A stretch of DNA of 64,000 nt from Mugil cephalus. Its lineage: Eukaryota > Chordata > Actinopteri > Mugiliformes > Mugilidae. Below the pieces are notes generated by a model that saw nothing but the letters and a program-made list of their open reading frames with translations, made no database searches and had not been told where the DNA came from. The DNA is taken from NCBI RefSeq assembly GCF_022458985.1, contig NC_061775.1, positions 27,176,319-27,240,318 on the forward strand, read 5' to 3'. Both the position numbers and the translations under genes were made by a program. Below are positions 48,473-60,811 of this stretch, one piece after another (position 1 is the stretch's first letter; every line of letters begins with the position of its first letter).

Positions 48473-48689
48473 CTCTCCTGCTGATGTGCATCTTCAAACC
48501 TCTGTGCAGCTGCTACCAGCCTGGGTTCAGTAGCTTTCATGACACGTGTTGGCTCCATCAGCAGTGGATAAACCTGTTGTAGAACCAGTCTGTGTAATAT
48601 TTTTACTACAAATACAACTACAACGTGCACCACCAGTGATGCATATTGTATCAAGCTGGGCATGGTCAACCTGCTGCTTGATGGAAACA

Positions 48690-49860
48690 AAAAAAAAAAA
48701 GAATCGGGTATAAAGCACCTTTGAAACCTCCGGCAAGACTTCTGTATGATGTCTTCAGTTGTTAGTCCTAAAGTCAGTTAAAAATAAGAATGCAGTCTCC
48801 GTGGGGTTTAAGAGATACTGCTTCCTTTTTTTCCCATATTAGTTTATAGTGGATTTAAATATTAAATATTTAAAGATTTTGCTGCAAATTGTAAAAATGT
48901 AATACTCCATTTAAACACATGAATCTTTCTTTCTTCATATTTTCCTTTGTGACAATGATATCTTGGCACTATGCACTTTGACACAACCTGGCCCTGACGA
49001 GGGCCATGCCAAAAGCATGAAGCACACAGTTTTAAAGGTTTACCAAACAAACATTTAATTTATCAAACTAATCCAAGAGCTAAACTGAATATGCAACAAA
49101 GGAATAAATGTGAGGCGTGGCAATCACTTGTCAGTAGCGTTGTGCTGTTGTAGATGGAAAATGTGCTGCGAGTGTGTTGTATGGTGCAAAACTTAAGAAC
49201 ACAAAGGTAATGCCAACAGACCCAAAAATGTGCTGCTGTCTTCAGGGAGCGAGGGACCAACTGGAAGAGAGACAGAGCTTCTAAATACCACCTCACAGCA
49301 CTGGCCAGCTGTACGGAATTGCACTAATCACCAATCAGCTCAGGCCCTGAGGAGAGAGAGACACACACAGGTAAATGCTCAGCAGAGGCCCTGAAAGACC
49401 CTAAAGGGCCGTGACAACTTTGCAGCACTATGGAAAATAAAATCAAGTACTCAGTTTAAAACGGTTTTGTTTTTACAAGTTAACTGGTATCAATTACGAT
49501 CTTAATAGTAAACTGTAACGGTAAATAAATCATATAAAAGCATATACAATAGTCTCTATGTCTCTAAATTATATAAGTGTCGTACTAGAGAACGTTTTAT
49601 TGTCCAAAGTTGGCTACATAATCCTATGCTACAACATGGCAGAGTTATGTATGCTACACATATCTGCAATGCACAGTATTGATGAGTTTGTCTGTTTATG
49701 TTCAGTTCTGTTGTGTTCCATTAGTTGACATTGTTGCTGTGGTTGTACAGCCTGTTTTTTGTCCTTGATGTCAGTGAATGTATCATGTGAGAGATGGAAG
49801 TTATGGTATAGCTGAGACTTAGCTGCATATTCGTCAGACTGACGGTGTCTATAGTGTTAA
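48690..49860. repeat. 3' flank of E, direct repeat of the 3' flank of F
   Basis: 48700-49850 matches about 52880-53880; for example 49610-49850 pairs with 53630-53880 (offset about 4.0 kb). This shows E and F are tandem duplicates. An extra tract at about 48990-49420 is absent from F. No gene. Confidence 0.65.
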
Positions 49861-50757
49861 CGTGGGCTACGGTCGATAGTAGTCTGTGTTCAAGCATCAA
49901 ATACCTTACAAAAATGCCAACAGAGAACAGCTAAGTCACATAAACATAGTATATGGATGATTACAATGAACTTGACAACACGCTACACAAGAAACAACAA
50001 GGCAAAAATAGATCATACGTCAGGAAGGTGGTACACCTTACTCTGTGATATTAAGAGATTAAACAGTGGCCAGCTGTGGCGTCAATCCAACAACAGCAGG
50101 TGTGGACAGCTGATGTGTGAATGATAACCATCCTCAGATACACAGGAAGACAAAAGACAGAAATAGAAAAGTGCCAAGCCCATTTCCATCTCACTCCCAG
50201 TTAGAACAATCACAGGTTTTTGCATCAACATAAAATTAAATTATTCTTCGTCTCTTCGATGTTGATATCTAGCACTATACACTAGTGTTGAGAAGTGTTA
50301 AATTTTAACTATAACAAAAGTCAATAATAACACATTGGGAGTGTTAACATTCCAACACTTCAAAAAGAGTCAAATTAACACTCTGTGGTGTGGACCCATT
50401 TAGACGCTTTAAAAGTGTGGACATTAAATGTGATGGTATTGATTTAAAGTTAAAATAGGAAATCTGAATTCAAACCTATTGGCTGGGTGGGGTCTGACCA
50501 CGAGGAAATTCTAAATTGGTCATAGGTTTAAATTTGGTTGTTTTGTTGATCTTTTGCCCTGACTGGTGACCTCTGAATGGTGTCCTCCACTTCCAGCTAC
50601 CCAGACCCTCCTACAGCATAACCACTTATAGATTATGGATGAATGTTTGTCTAGTTCTGGTCTGTATTCCTGGATGTTTATCAATAGCATCTAGGTGTGT
50701 GAGACTGGGTGTGCTTGTGTGCTGAAACAATCGTTTCACAAGACGGTCACTGAGTAG
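49861..50757. other. Upstream region of gene F, no gene seen
   Basis: Holds the distal conserved block (50066-50225). At 50285-50440 there is an inverted-repeat-rich stretch with several AGTGTTAA/TTAACACT motifs, probably a small DNA-transposon relic. 50460-50755 matches 47000-47260 upstream of E. Confidence 0.5.
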
Positions 50758-50796
50758 CACACCCAATCCTTCAGCTCACCTGCGCAGTATATAAAG
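50758..50796 (+). promoter_or_regulatory. Gene F core promoter
   Basis: CACACCCA 50758-50765 and TATATAAAG 50788-50796, 73 bp before the second in-frame ATG (81 bp before the first). Confidence 0.75.
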
Positions 50797-50868
50797 TGTT
50801 GTACTGATCTTGAGGAGTATCACACGACGTATCTAGGACGACTGGTCAACAGCACTCACCTGTTCATC

Positions 50869-52871
50869 ATGATGAAGCTCATCATTTCCCTGACTCTTTT
50901 CTGGGCTCTCTGCAGCACAGGTAAGAAAACTTTGATTTCATATAATTTAAAACAAAATATGCTCCTGCAGGGTTCATCATATAGGACTGAAAAAAGGGCA
51001 AGAGACATTTCACCACCCAGCCAAGTAGCTTCTTCAATTCTAAGAGACACAAGTCATACACTTACAGATGTGTTTGATCTGTTTGAACTACAACTCCCCA
51101 CTAGTCTCTTAAAATGAACAAAGCTACAAGGAACTCTACAAGTCCTGTTGCCTTTGATGCAGATTTTTTTTAGATATATTATGAACTGGATCACAGGGGA
51201 ATCATATGGAAATATTTAGGTCCAATAGGGACTATTGGATATTTTAATCCCTGCCATTTTAAAACTGAGAAACTGAAACACCTCATTATTTTATTCCATT
51301 AAAATATAATCATCATTTTACTATTTCTCTCCCGACTACAGCTGAAGCTCTTCAGTGTCAAACTTGCGCAGATGAGACATGTTCAAGCACAGTATCCCAA
51401 ACGTGTTCCTCAGAGACGATGTGTATAACAGCCTCCATTCAAGGTAGGAGTTGTCTCTAGAGTTTCCTTTTTTGTTTTCTATGAAAACAAGTTTGCGTAC
51501 TGTGAAGTTAAACCAGTTAACAACCTGGACTTTGTCTCTGTAGCAAGTTCATCTGGAATTCCAGTACAGCAAATCTACAAAGCATGTGCTCCGTCCTCCC
51601 AGTGTCCAGCCACAGGACCTCAGACATTTTCAGTCAACTTGGGTGGTTCAAGTGCACTTACATCTGCTACCTGCTGCAACACAGATAACTGTAACTCAGC
51701 CACTCTAGCCTGTGAGTACATATGGTTCAGATACTGATTTAAGAGCAGATAATGACTGTACATGAGAATCATCTTTCATATTATATTATAGAAATTATTT
51801 TCAGTCCTTCATTTTTTCTGTTCTGTTCTTTCAGTTCCTACTACTCCAGCAGATAACAGCCTCCAGTGTAATTCTTGTACAACCTCTGCATGCACGACAC
51901 CATTACAGTGTAAGGGGACGGAGGACATGTGCTTTGAGGCAACTTGTAAGTCTTCATTTTATGTCGCTTACAAAAGAAAATGTTTTTTTGTTTTTGTTTT
52001 TTTCAGTTTGAAAATACTTCAGAATGAATAAAACTAGAAAATTTGAAATCACCTTCAGTGGAAGAAATTGATGAAGCATTTAAGTCACATTTCTTTTTAA
52101 TGTTTTACTGAATGCTTTGAAACTTTAAAGGTAAAGCTTAGGAAACAAAAGACAGATACAAAAGGTAACATTTTACAAGCACTCGCTGGGTAAGGTAATA
52201 AAAATGAGCTCCATCACAAAAATGTGACAAAATCTAAACAGAATTGGTTGGGTGAATTTTAGAGTGCAGAGTTTAATATTAATTCAACTTTTTCTTCCAC
52301 AGTGACCAGTAGCTCCACCAGTTCTCCTGCTTTTGGCTGTGCATCTTCAAACCTCTGTGCAGCTGCTACCAGCCTGGGTTCAATACCTTTCATGACAAGT
52401 GTTGGCTCCATCAGCAGTGGACCAACCTGTTGTGGAACCAGTTTGTGTAACACCTTCACTACAACTGCTCCCCCGACTACAACAACAGTTGCTCCAACTA
52501 CAACAACTACTACTCCAACTACAACAACTACTACTCCAACGACAACAACTACAACAACTACTACTCCAACGACAACAACTACTACTCCAACTACAACAAC
52601 TACTACTCCAACTACAACAACTACAACAACAACAACTACTACAACAACAACTGCTCCAACTACAACAACAACAACTACTCCAACTACTACAACAACAACT
52701 GCTCCAACTACAACAACAACAACTACTCCAACTACAACAACTACTACTCCAACTACAACAACAACAACTACTACTACAACAACAACAACGTGCACCACCA
52801 GTGATGCACACTGTATCAAGCTGGGCATGGTCAACCTGCTGCTTGGTCTTCTTCTGTTCATAGCCCATTAG
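50869..52871 (+). CDS. LU-mucin gene F: intact two-LU-domain, short-stalk GPI-type protein (333 aa)
   Basis: Exons 50869-50920 (MMKLIISLTLFWALCSTG), 51342-51443, 51544-51711, 51835-51945 and 52303-52871; the sum is 1,002 nt, in frame, stop TAG 52869-52871. Introns are GT-AG, phase 1. The start could be either of two adjacent ATGs (50869 or 50872); both give a good signal peptide. LU domain 1 runs from LQCQTCADETC to CCNTDNCN and domain 2 from [11 protein letters not shown] to CCGTSLCN; each has ten Cys. A stalk of about 115 residues of TTTP/TTTAP follows, then TTSDAH and CIKLGMVNLLLGLLLFIAH as a GPI signal. This is the cleanest view of the ancestral design. Family: uPAR/Ly6 (PLA2-inhibitor/uPAR-like). 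Ligand unknown. Confidence 0.9.
52455..52795 (+). repeat. Short Thr-rich array of gene F
   Basis: ACAACAACTACTACTCCAAC-type units coding [13 protein letters not shown]. It is far more Thr-pure than the A-D arrays and nearly lacks AAP or STVPP units. Confidence 0.9.
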
Positions 52872-53210
52872 AAACAAAAAGAACGTCAGGTACAAAGCAC
52901 CTCAGGACTGGACTGACTTCTGTCTGATGTCTTCAGTTGTTAGTTAAGTAAGCATTCTTGGTGACATTCAAGGGATACCACTTCCTTTTTTTCATAGTAA
53001 TTAGATAGGTTATAGTGGGTTTAATCATATGATTTCGTTGCAAAATGTAAAAATGTAACACTCCATTTGAAGATTATAACATGTAAACTTGTGCAATTAA
53101 TTTATTAACTCAGAGACATTTTTATGTTATACTAATAACAAAGCATTGATACTTTTCTTCATACTTTCCTTTCTAACAATGATGTCTTGGCACTATGCAG
53201 CACTATTAAA

Positions 53211-53216
53211 AATAAA
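53211..53216 (+). terminator. Probable poly(A) signal of gene F
   Basis: AATAAA 340 bp after the stop codon, inside a conserved context (taaaaataaaatcaagta). The same signal stands 346 bp after the stop of gene H. Confidence 0.5.
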
Positions 53217-53219
53217 ATC

Positions 53220-55080
53220 AAGTACCCAGTTCAAACCCCTTCTGCTTTGTTTTTACAAGTCGACTGGTATCAAGACAAAAGGTCTAACAATGATTTTTCC
53301 TGGTAGAAAGAGTTTATTGTCCAGTATAGTCCTGACGATCAATCAGCAAAGAAGCAAAACTTTTTTTTTTTTTTTTTTTTTACAATCTTAATAGTAAACT
53401 CTAACGGTAAATAAATCATATAAAAGCAAATAAAGTAGCCTCTACGTCTCTAAATGATATAATGTGTCTTCTCACATACTTAATAACTTAGTTATATGGG
53501 ACTAAAAACTCAAGTTAGTGTCAAACCAGACACTCTGCATTCTTGCAGTAGGCTTTAATAATAGAGGTAACCAGCAAAGAGAAGCAAACAATTAGTAGTT
53601 TGACTAACTGCATTTTTTATTTTGGCTACATTATCCTATGTTACAACACGCTATGGAGTACTATTAAACACTACTAAGGGATGATTTATATAGGCTATAC
53701 ATATCTGCAACACACGGTATTGATGAGGTCGTCTGTATACGTTCAGTTCTGTTGTGTTCCATTAGCTGACATTGTTGCTGTGGTTGTGTAGCGTGTTTTT
53801 TGTCCTTGATGTCAGTGAATGCATCATGTGAGAAAAGGAAGTTATGGTATAGCTGCGACTTAGCTGCAGATTAGTCAGACTTACTATTGCCATTGCCATG
53901 CGATGCCATTACTCGACTGGTCGGTGTGGGTTCATGGTGGTTGCCTGGGTACCTGTTGCACCCCTGTTGCTGTGCTGCACTGGGGGCGGGGTCTGGTCGA
54001 GAGAATTCCTGATTTGGGCCTCGGGCCACCACTGCGCCTGCTGCTCTACAGCCGGGGACCTGGCCCTCACTTGCCTGGCACCTAAATTGCACTCAGATCA
54101 CGCCCCACTCTACACTATATTAGTTATGACAGCCAGAGCTAGGTACACCACACCCAAGTTTTTTTATGCATGACACCTTGGGGGACTGCCCAGGATGGGT
54201 CAGTGGGCCCTACGTCAGCGTAGGCTGCAGGACAGTAGCGTGCTGCAGTCCTCTGACTCACCCCACCCTCCTCCTTTCCCCCATTCTTAATGCACCACAC
54301 CAGATCCAGGGTCACGGCGTTATGGTGTAGGGTTATGCTTCTGCATTTGGGATTGAGGAAGCAAAGAAATAGGGACGCTCTCAGTCCTCATTATCCCTCA
54401 GCTCGGGGGGCTTGGCTGATTGCTGTCACTCCCTGCCACATAAGGTCACTCCACTCTACAAAGATAAACAAACTAGGAGGGCTGGTGATGGTCACACAAA
54501 TGTAGTGAAACAATAAAATATTCAAGTGCAAGAATATAACTGCATCAATCTCATATAATGTTGACACCCTGTGGTGTTTAACTATGTAGACATAATGCAA
54601 ACAAAGAAAAAAAGGGAAAGAGGCCCAGATAGAGTTAAAGAATTCGTTACACCCCACCAATCCAGACTTTGAATACAATAAAATACAATAGAATAATATA
54701 CTGAGGCATGTCGCAAGTTCAAACAGGGATCAAACTCCTAACCCTTCGGTTCTCTTTGCTGGTTCCCTCTGCAACAATATAAAAGCCTACTGCAAGAATG
54801 CAGAGTGTCTGGTTTGACACTGACCTGAGTTTTTAGTCCCATACAACTAAGTTAGTATCTGAGAAAACACATTTTATCATTTAAAGACAGACGTGATTGT
54901 ATATGCTTTTATGTGATTTATTTACCGTTGGAGTTTACTATTAAGAATGTCAAATAAAATGTTTTGCTTCTTTTCTGATTGATCGTCAGGACTACATCAC
55001 ACACTAAACTCTTTCTACAAGGACAGATAGCTGTAAGACCTTTTGTCTTGATACTAGTTGACTTGAAAAAACAAGAATAA
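53220..55080. repeat. Tail-to-tail inverted flanks of F and G with spacer
   Basis: 53260-53580 and about 54760-55060 are inverted copies (shared 'gacactctgcattcttgcag' and the 'gtcctgacgatca' stretch), so F and G face each other with a roughly 1.1 kb spacer between the arms. A poly(T) run lies at 53361-53381. No gene. Confidence 0.7.
53885..54480. other. GC-rich insertion of unknown class between F and G
   Basis: Composition rises sharply at about 53885, where the repeat shared with 49850 ends, and returns to AT-rich after about 54480. Open frames on both strands lack any known domain. It looks like an inserted repeat, but I cannot classify it. Confidence 0.35.
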
Positions 55081-55379
55081 AATTTTCTAACCCACTCAGA
55101 TAATAAATTCAGTACATTTTTATATTCACATATTTATTTATTATTATTATTTTTAATAGTTTGCAACAAAATCATAGGATTAAATCTACTATAAGCTATC
55201 TAATTAATATGAAGACTACATATTCATACTTATTTTAAACTCACTTTAGGACTAACTAACAGCTGAAGACATCAGGCAGAAGTCATGACAAGTCATGGTC
55301 CTGAGGTTCAAAACAAATGTATTTCTAAGACTTGCTGGAGGTTTCAAATGTGCTTTGTACCTCATATTCTTTTTTATTT

Positions 55380-57088
55380 TTAATGGGCTATGAACAGAAG
55401 AAGTCCAAGCAGCAGGTTGACCATGCCCAGCTTGATACAATGTGCATCACTGGTGGTGCACGTTGTTGTTGTTGTAGTAGTTGTTGTTGTTGTTGTAGTT
55501 GGAGTAGTTGTTGTTGTAGTAGTTGGAGTAGTTGTTGTTGTTGTAGTTGGAGCAGTTGTTGTTGTAGTAGTTGGAGTAGTTGTTGTTGTTGTAGTTGGAG
55601 CAGTTGTTGTTGTAGTAGTTGTTGTTGTTGTAGTTGGAGCAACAGTTGTAGTGAAGATATTACACAAACTGGTTCCACAACAGGTTGGTCCACTGCTGAT
55701 GGAGCCAAGACTTGCTACGAAAGGTATTGAACCCAGGCTGGTAGCAGCTGCACAGAGGTTTGAAGATGCACAGCCAAGAGCAGGAGAACTGGTGGAGCCA
55801 TCGGTCACTGTAGAAGTAAAAGTTAAACCAATGTTAAACTCTAAAATTCACCCAAATTATTCTATTCAGATTTTATCACATTTTTATGATGGAGTTCATT
55901 TTATTACTTGCCTAGTGGAAGCTTGTAAAATGTCACTTTTTTATCTGGCTTTTCTTTTTACCATTAAAGTTTCAAAGCATTAAGTAATATATTAAAAGAA
56001 TGTGACTTAAATGCTTCATCAATTCCTTCCAATCAGAAGTAGTTATTTTTCTCTGAAGTTTTTCCAAACCAAATTAAAAATATTTTCTTTTGTAAGCAAC
56101 AAAAAACAACCACTTACAAGTTGCCTGAAAGCACATGTCCTCTGTCCCCTTACACTGTAATGGTGTCGTGCATGCAGAGGTTGAACAAGAATTACACTGG
56201 AGGCTGTTATCTGCCGGAGTAGTAGGAGCTGAAAGAATGGAACAGAAAAAAATAAATATATCAATAATACGATATGAAAGATGATTATTATGTACAGTCA
56301 TTATCTGCTCTTAAATCAGCATCTCATTCATCTGTACTCACAAGCTACACTATCTCTGTTGCAGTTATCTGTGTTGCAGCACGTAGCTGATACAAGTGCA
56401 CTTGAACCACCCAAGTTGACTGAAAATGTCTGAGGTCCTGTGGCTGGACACTGGGAGGACGGAGCACATGCTTTGTAGATTTGCGGGAGTGCAGTTCCAG
56501 ATGAAGTTCCTACAGAGACAAAGTCCAGGTTGTTAACAGTGTAAACTTTACAGTATATGAACTTGTTTTCACAGAAAATCAAAAAGACTAGAGATAATTC
56601 CTACCTTCAATGGCTGCTGATATACACATCGTCTCTGTGGAACACGTTTGGGGTGTTGTGGTTGAACATGTCTCATCTGTGCAGGTGTGACACCGAAGAG
56701 CTCCGGCTGCAGTCGGGAAAGAAATAGTGAAATGATGATTATACTTTAATGAAATAAAATAATGACATGTTTCAACTCTCAATTTTAGGATTACAGGGTT
56801 TAAAATATCCAGTAGTCTCTACTTGACCAAAGTATTTCCACAGATTCCCCTAGTGACTAGTGGGGAGTTGTAGTCCAAACAGGAACACCTGTAAGTGTAT
56901 GACTTGTGTCTCTTAGAACTGAAGAAGCTACTTGGCTGAGTGGTGAAATGTCTCTTGCTCTTTTTTCAGTCCTATATGATGAACCCTGTAGGAGCATTTT
57001 TTGTTTTAAAATATATAAAAATCAAAGTTTCCTTACCTGTGCTGCAGAGAGCCCAGAAAAGAGTCAGGGAAATGATGAGCTTCATCAT
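55380..57088 (-). CDS. LU-mucin gene G: intact two-LU-domain protein with the shortest stalk (286 aa)
   Basis: Exons on the minus strand: 57037-57088 (MMKLIISLTLFWALCSTG), 56605-56706, 56342-56509, 56118-56228 and 55380-55807; the sum is 861 nt, in frame, stop TAA 55380-55382. Introns are GT-AG, phase 1. LU domain 1 runs from LRCHTCTDETC to CCNTDNCNRDSVA, domain 2 from LQCNSCSTSAC to CCGTSLCN; each has ten Cys. The stalk is only about 65-70 residues. The tail TTSDAH plus CIKLGMVNLLLGLLLFIAH fits a GPI anchor. The closest relative in the window is H, 5.5 kb away in tandem; F is the inverted neighbour. A small, probably functional surface LU protein. Confidence 0.9.
55455..55660 (-). repeat. 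Short Thr-rich array of gene G
   Basis: About 200 bp of [11 protein letters not shown] units on the minus strand, similar to F. Confidence 0.85.
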
Positions 57089-57154
57089 GATGAACGGGTG
57101 AGTGCTGTTGACCAGTCGTCCTAGATTGTGATGCTCCTCAAGATCAGTACAACA

Positions 57155-57193
57155 CTTTATATACTGTACAGGTGAGCTCAAGGATTGGGTGTG
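57155..57193 (-). promoter_or_regulatory. Gene G core promoter
   Basis: TATATAAAG on the minus strand (57155-57163) and CACACCCA (57186-57193), spaced as in F and H. Confidence 0.75.
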
Positions 57194-58486
57194 CTACTCA
57201 GTGACCGTCCTTCTTTGTGAAATGAAAGTTTCAGCACGCAAGTACACCTAATCTCTCACATGAATGATGCTATTCATAAACATTTACTCATTCAGGAAGT
57301 CACCTGTCCATAATCTATAAGTGGTTACAGACCCCACCCACACAGTAATTTTGTCACTTTCAAGAAATTGTCCAGAATTGATGTCCAGACGTGACTCCAA
57401 ATAAACCAAAACTAAATTCATTATTTAATCTTCACTGTGTTAAATGTTTCATTCATAGCATTTGAATCTAATCTTATAAAAGCACTTAAATGCATCAGTG
57501 AGAAGAAGATTAATTTCATTTTGAAACTGTTCCAGGCTTGTTCATGTTTTTATTTCTGTCTCCCTGTCGAATGAAATGATGAGCTAGGGTTGTCTACACC
57601 TGCTGTTGTTGACCTGACATCAAAGCTGTCCTCTGTTTCTTCTTCTTTTTTTTTGTCAGGTGTACAATCTAGATAGCATATCACAATAACACCTTCCTTA
57701 CATATGATGTTTTCTACTGCTTCTTGTGTAACATGTTGTCAAACAAACAACTGAGTTCAACAGGTCAATTGTCCTGATACATTTATTTGGACTTTTCGAC
57801 CATTGTAGTTATCTAGCAACTATTGTTTCCTGTTGCGTAGCTGGTATTTGTTCCACGGTGTTTGTACTGAACAACAAAATGAAGGCTAGTTTTCACTGAA
57901 TGTTCTCTGGTGTCACTGGTCACGGGTTGTCTGGTATTGTTTGTGTCATAAAGATAGACAATTGCATAACCGGAAACAGACAGATACTGTCGAAACAAAT
58001 CAAAAAAGACACAGACAGACAACATCTAAATAGAATATTTTGACAAGATATTTGACCCACAATTATAAAAAATATTAATGCTTGCAAACACGCATTGTCC
58101 AGTTAAATTCTGTTTAACTCTCCTTAACTCTGCCACATTATCTGGGTGTCTTAATCAGATAAGGTGAACTCTGATATTAGTCGGAGTAACATGTTTACAT
58201 GCACTTAAGTTGTCCAGTTAAAGTCGGATTAAGGCAATAATTTTTTTTTCACATGCATGTAAACGTACTGATTGATGGAACCAACATCAATTCTGCTGTC
58301 AGCTGACCATCTTTTTCTGTCTAAACTGTGACTATTTTGTATTCAGGAGAGGAAGATATTATATATAGTAGTTTATTATATATTAGTGGAGAGAGCTGTG
58401 GAGCATGGAGGCTAGCAGGATTAGATTTATGATGAGGGCTACTTATGATGTGCTTCCATCTTCTCCGAAACTTAAACCAGTGGTTA
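57194..58486. other. Upstream region of gene G, no gene seen
   Basis: The distal conserved block starts at about 57590 and continues to about 57930, matching 58860-59210 and 63370-63710. 58140-58260 contains a 'gtttacatgcacttaa' phrase typical of fish interspersed DNA elements. No exon. Confidence 0.5.
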
Positions 58487-58542
58487 TAGAATAGAATAGA
58501 ATAGAATAGAATAGAATAGAATAGAATAGAATAGAATAGAAT
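58487..58542. repeat. (AGAAT)n pentanucleotide microsatellite
   Basis: About 11 copies of ATAGA/AGAAT, followed by an ordinary AT-rich spacer. Confidence 0.95.
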
Positions 58543-58849
58543 ACCATATATTGTCATTATACAGTGTAAAACGAGATCGGAGAGCTTCTCCTTTTCAGTG
58601 CAATTAAAAACAAAACACAAGTATATACAAAAAATGATTAGCAGAATGAATGATATATGGTATGTCCATGAATTTTCTAGTACAAATGCTACATTAAATA
58701 AAATTTTAGCATGAAGCATTGAAGTTGTCTCTGTTGTTCATTAATTATTTCATATAAAATCTTACTGGATAGCGGAACCTTCGATGTCCATGCACAGTAT
58801 ATGTTATCAGATCATTTGTAAAACTATAACATTTACCCATCATCACATC

Positions 58850-59230
58850 ATTCAGATATCAGCTGTCCACATCTGCTGTTGTTGAACTGATGTCACAGCT
58901 GTCTGCTGCTTCTTCTCTTATTAAATGGTTTCAAAAACACAGTACAGTATAACGTAGAAAGCATACCACAGAACACCTTCCTTACGTAAGATCTGTTTTC
59001 TACTCCTTCCTGTGTAACGTGTTGTCATTTTTTTTGGTCATTGTAGCCATCCAGCATCTATTGTTCTCTGTTTCGTAGCTGGTATTGTTTTCACCTTGTT
59101 TGTACTCCACAACAAAATGCAGGCTAATACATATGCAGTGAATGTTCACTGGTGTCACGGACAGATGAAGCATTTTCTCCAGTGGTGGAGGCAGTGTCAC
59201 GGTTTGATGCATGAGTGCTACTGATGTTGG
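58850..59230. repeat. Orphan copy of the distal upstream block
   Basis: Matches 57590-57930 (before G) and 63350-63720 (before H), same orientation, but no LU exon lies next to it. Shared markers include 'cacctgctgttgttg'-type and 'gtagctggtattgttttcac' stretches. Confidence 0.7.
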
Positions 59231-60460
59231 TCACCTCGCTGTCTGTGATGGCATATTGAAGATAATGCCCCTTGCCAAGCCCCATTTAAGATCTGTGGTG
59301 GATTATCAAAAGGTCTGTTTCAAAGCATGAACCAAAGAACTTAGAAGAATCCAAAGTAGTAATTCAAGAAGAATGGAACAAGATTAGCCCCTAACAACAT
59401 GAAAGGCTCGTGGGGAACATACCAACCAGGATTAGAGCTCTACTGCTGCTAATGGCAGGAATACTAAATATTAATTTAATGATGTGATGGTTTATTTAGT
59501 TTTTGTTCAGCTTTGAACACACTCTCTATTATTTGTTATCTCTGATACTAACAATGTTGATAACTGACATTGCCAGATGAATTTGGCCCTGGGAATGATG
59601 ATGTACTGAGAGGATGAGGACCTACCTAAGTTTCATGTCAGACAGCCATCATCATCTCAGCGAGAGCGGGAACGGTGCCAAATGTCTACATATATGAAGG
59701 GCCACAGAGAACTGCAGATTGCAAAAGATGTTGAATGATGATTTCAGACAATCTGTAAACAAATCCAAACTTTGTCCAGCATTTGAAGAGCCACTCTGCC
59801 AAATACTTGTAAATTAGCTAATTAGCATGTTATCATAGTAACTAATGTAGTTAGCTACCATTAGCTGGATATGAGCATGGATAAAGCAATTTTTTTCTCC
59901 TTAATTACACACATTTTTAAAATAGTATTATATTTTTACAATTTGTTTTCATATAGAACTATTCTACCTATTGGTACTCAAAACACACCTACCCATTCAC
60001 TCACACAAGCACACACATTCACACACCAGGCACTGGGAGCAACTGGGGGTTCACTGTCTTATTCAAGGACACTTCAACATATGGCAAGTTCAAAGAGGGA
60101 TCAAACTTCTAACCCTTTGGTTCCCTTCACTGGTTCCCTCTGCAGCGACGTTAAAGCCAAGCAAGAATGCAGAGTGTCCGGTTTGACATTAACTTGAGTT
60201 TTTAGTTTCAAGCATTTGAGAAGACACATTATATCATGTAGAGACATAGAGACTATTTTATTTGCTTTTATATGATTTATTTAGAGTTTACTATTGAGAT
60301 TGTTAAAAAGTTTATTTCTTTGCTGAGTGATCGTCAGGACTATATCACACACTGAACTCTTTCTACCACGAGAGACCACAGTAAGACATTTTGTCTTGAC
60401 AGCAGTTGACTTGTAAAAACAAAGCAAAAATGTTTAAATGTTTTAAACTGGATACTTGAT
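59231..60460. other. Spacer and 3' flank of gene H, no gene seen
   Basis: 59980-60130 holds an interspersed fish repeat ('gcaactgggggttcactgtc' and the following ttattcaaggacac). 60060-60420 matches 54710-55070, the 3' flank of G. 59240-59970 shows nothing recognisable. Confidence 0.5.
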
Positions 60461-60466
60461 TTTATT
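60461..60466 (-). terminator. Probable poly(A) signal of gene H
   Basis: AATAAA on the minus strand, about 346 bp after the stop, in the same context as the gene F signal. Confidence 0.45.
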
Positions 60467-60811
60467 TTTAATATTGCTGCATAGTGCCAAGACAACATTG
60501 CTAGAAAGGAAAGTATGAAGAAAAGTATTAATACTAAATTTCTTACCCATTGAGTTAATAAATTAATTGCATACATTTTTTTTTTTTTTTACATTTTGAA
60601 ACAAACTCCTATGTTCAAATTCACTATAAACTATCTACTTAATATGAAAGGAAATTGTATCCACTGAACCCTGCATACTTATCTTAGGACTAACAAACAA
60701 TTGAAGACATCAGACAGAACTCAGTCCAGTCCTGAGGTTCAAAAAAATGTCTTTCTAAGACTTGCTGGAGGTTTCAAAGGTGCCTTGTACCTCATATTCT
60801 TTTTTTTATTT

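Larger units (their letters stand above)
47322..48680 (+). pseudogene. LU-mucin gene E: promoter fused to intron 4/exon 5 remnant
   Basis: Just after the TATA box the sequence jumps (about 47322) to the end of intron 4 ('aaaaatgtgacaaaatctaa'), matching gene F at 52221. The intron 4 acceptor (TTCCACAG, 47400-47407) and about 10 nt of exon 5 remain, then a 1.06 kb transposon interrupts. Exon 5 resumes at 48473 with [15 protein letters not shown] (48486 onward) but has stops within the GPTCC region (gtggataa and ttgtag, 48563-48578). Only a vestigial Thr stretch is left before TSDAYCIKLGMVNLLLD. Exons 1-4 are deleted. Confidence 0.85.

Noticed and set aside
50869-51117. Open frame continuing through exon 1 of gene F into the intron
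   Set aside because: Exon 1 ends at a GT donor at 50921 that is conserved in all copies; the rest is intron read-through.
50869-52871. Three-finger toxin, because LU domains share the fold of snake three-finger toxins
   Set aside because: Ten-cysteine double LU domains with a mucin stalk and hydrophobic C-terminal anchor signal fit surface uPAR/Ly6-type proteins. Nothing indicates a venom gene.
53898-54173. Small Cys/Leu/Trp-rich frames in the GC-rich block between F and G
   Set aside because: Open on both strands, with no domain or family signature; more likely inserted repeat DNA.
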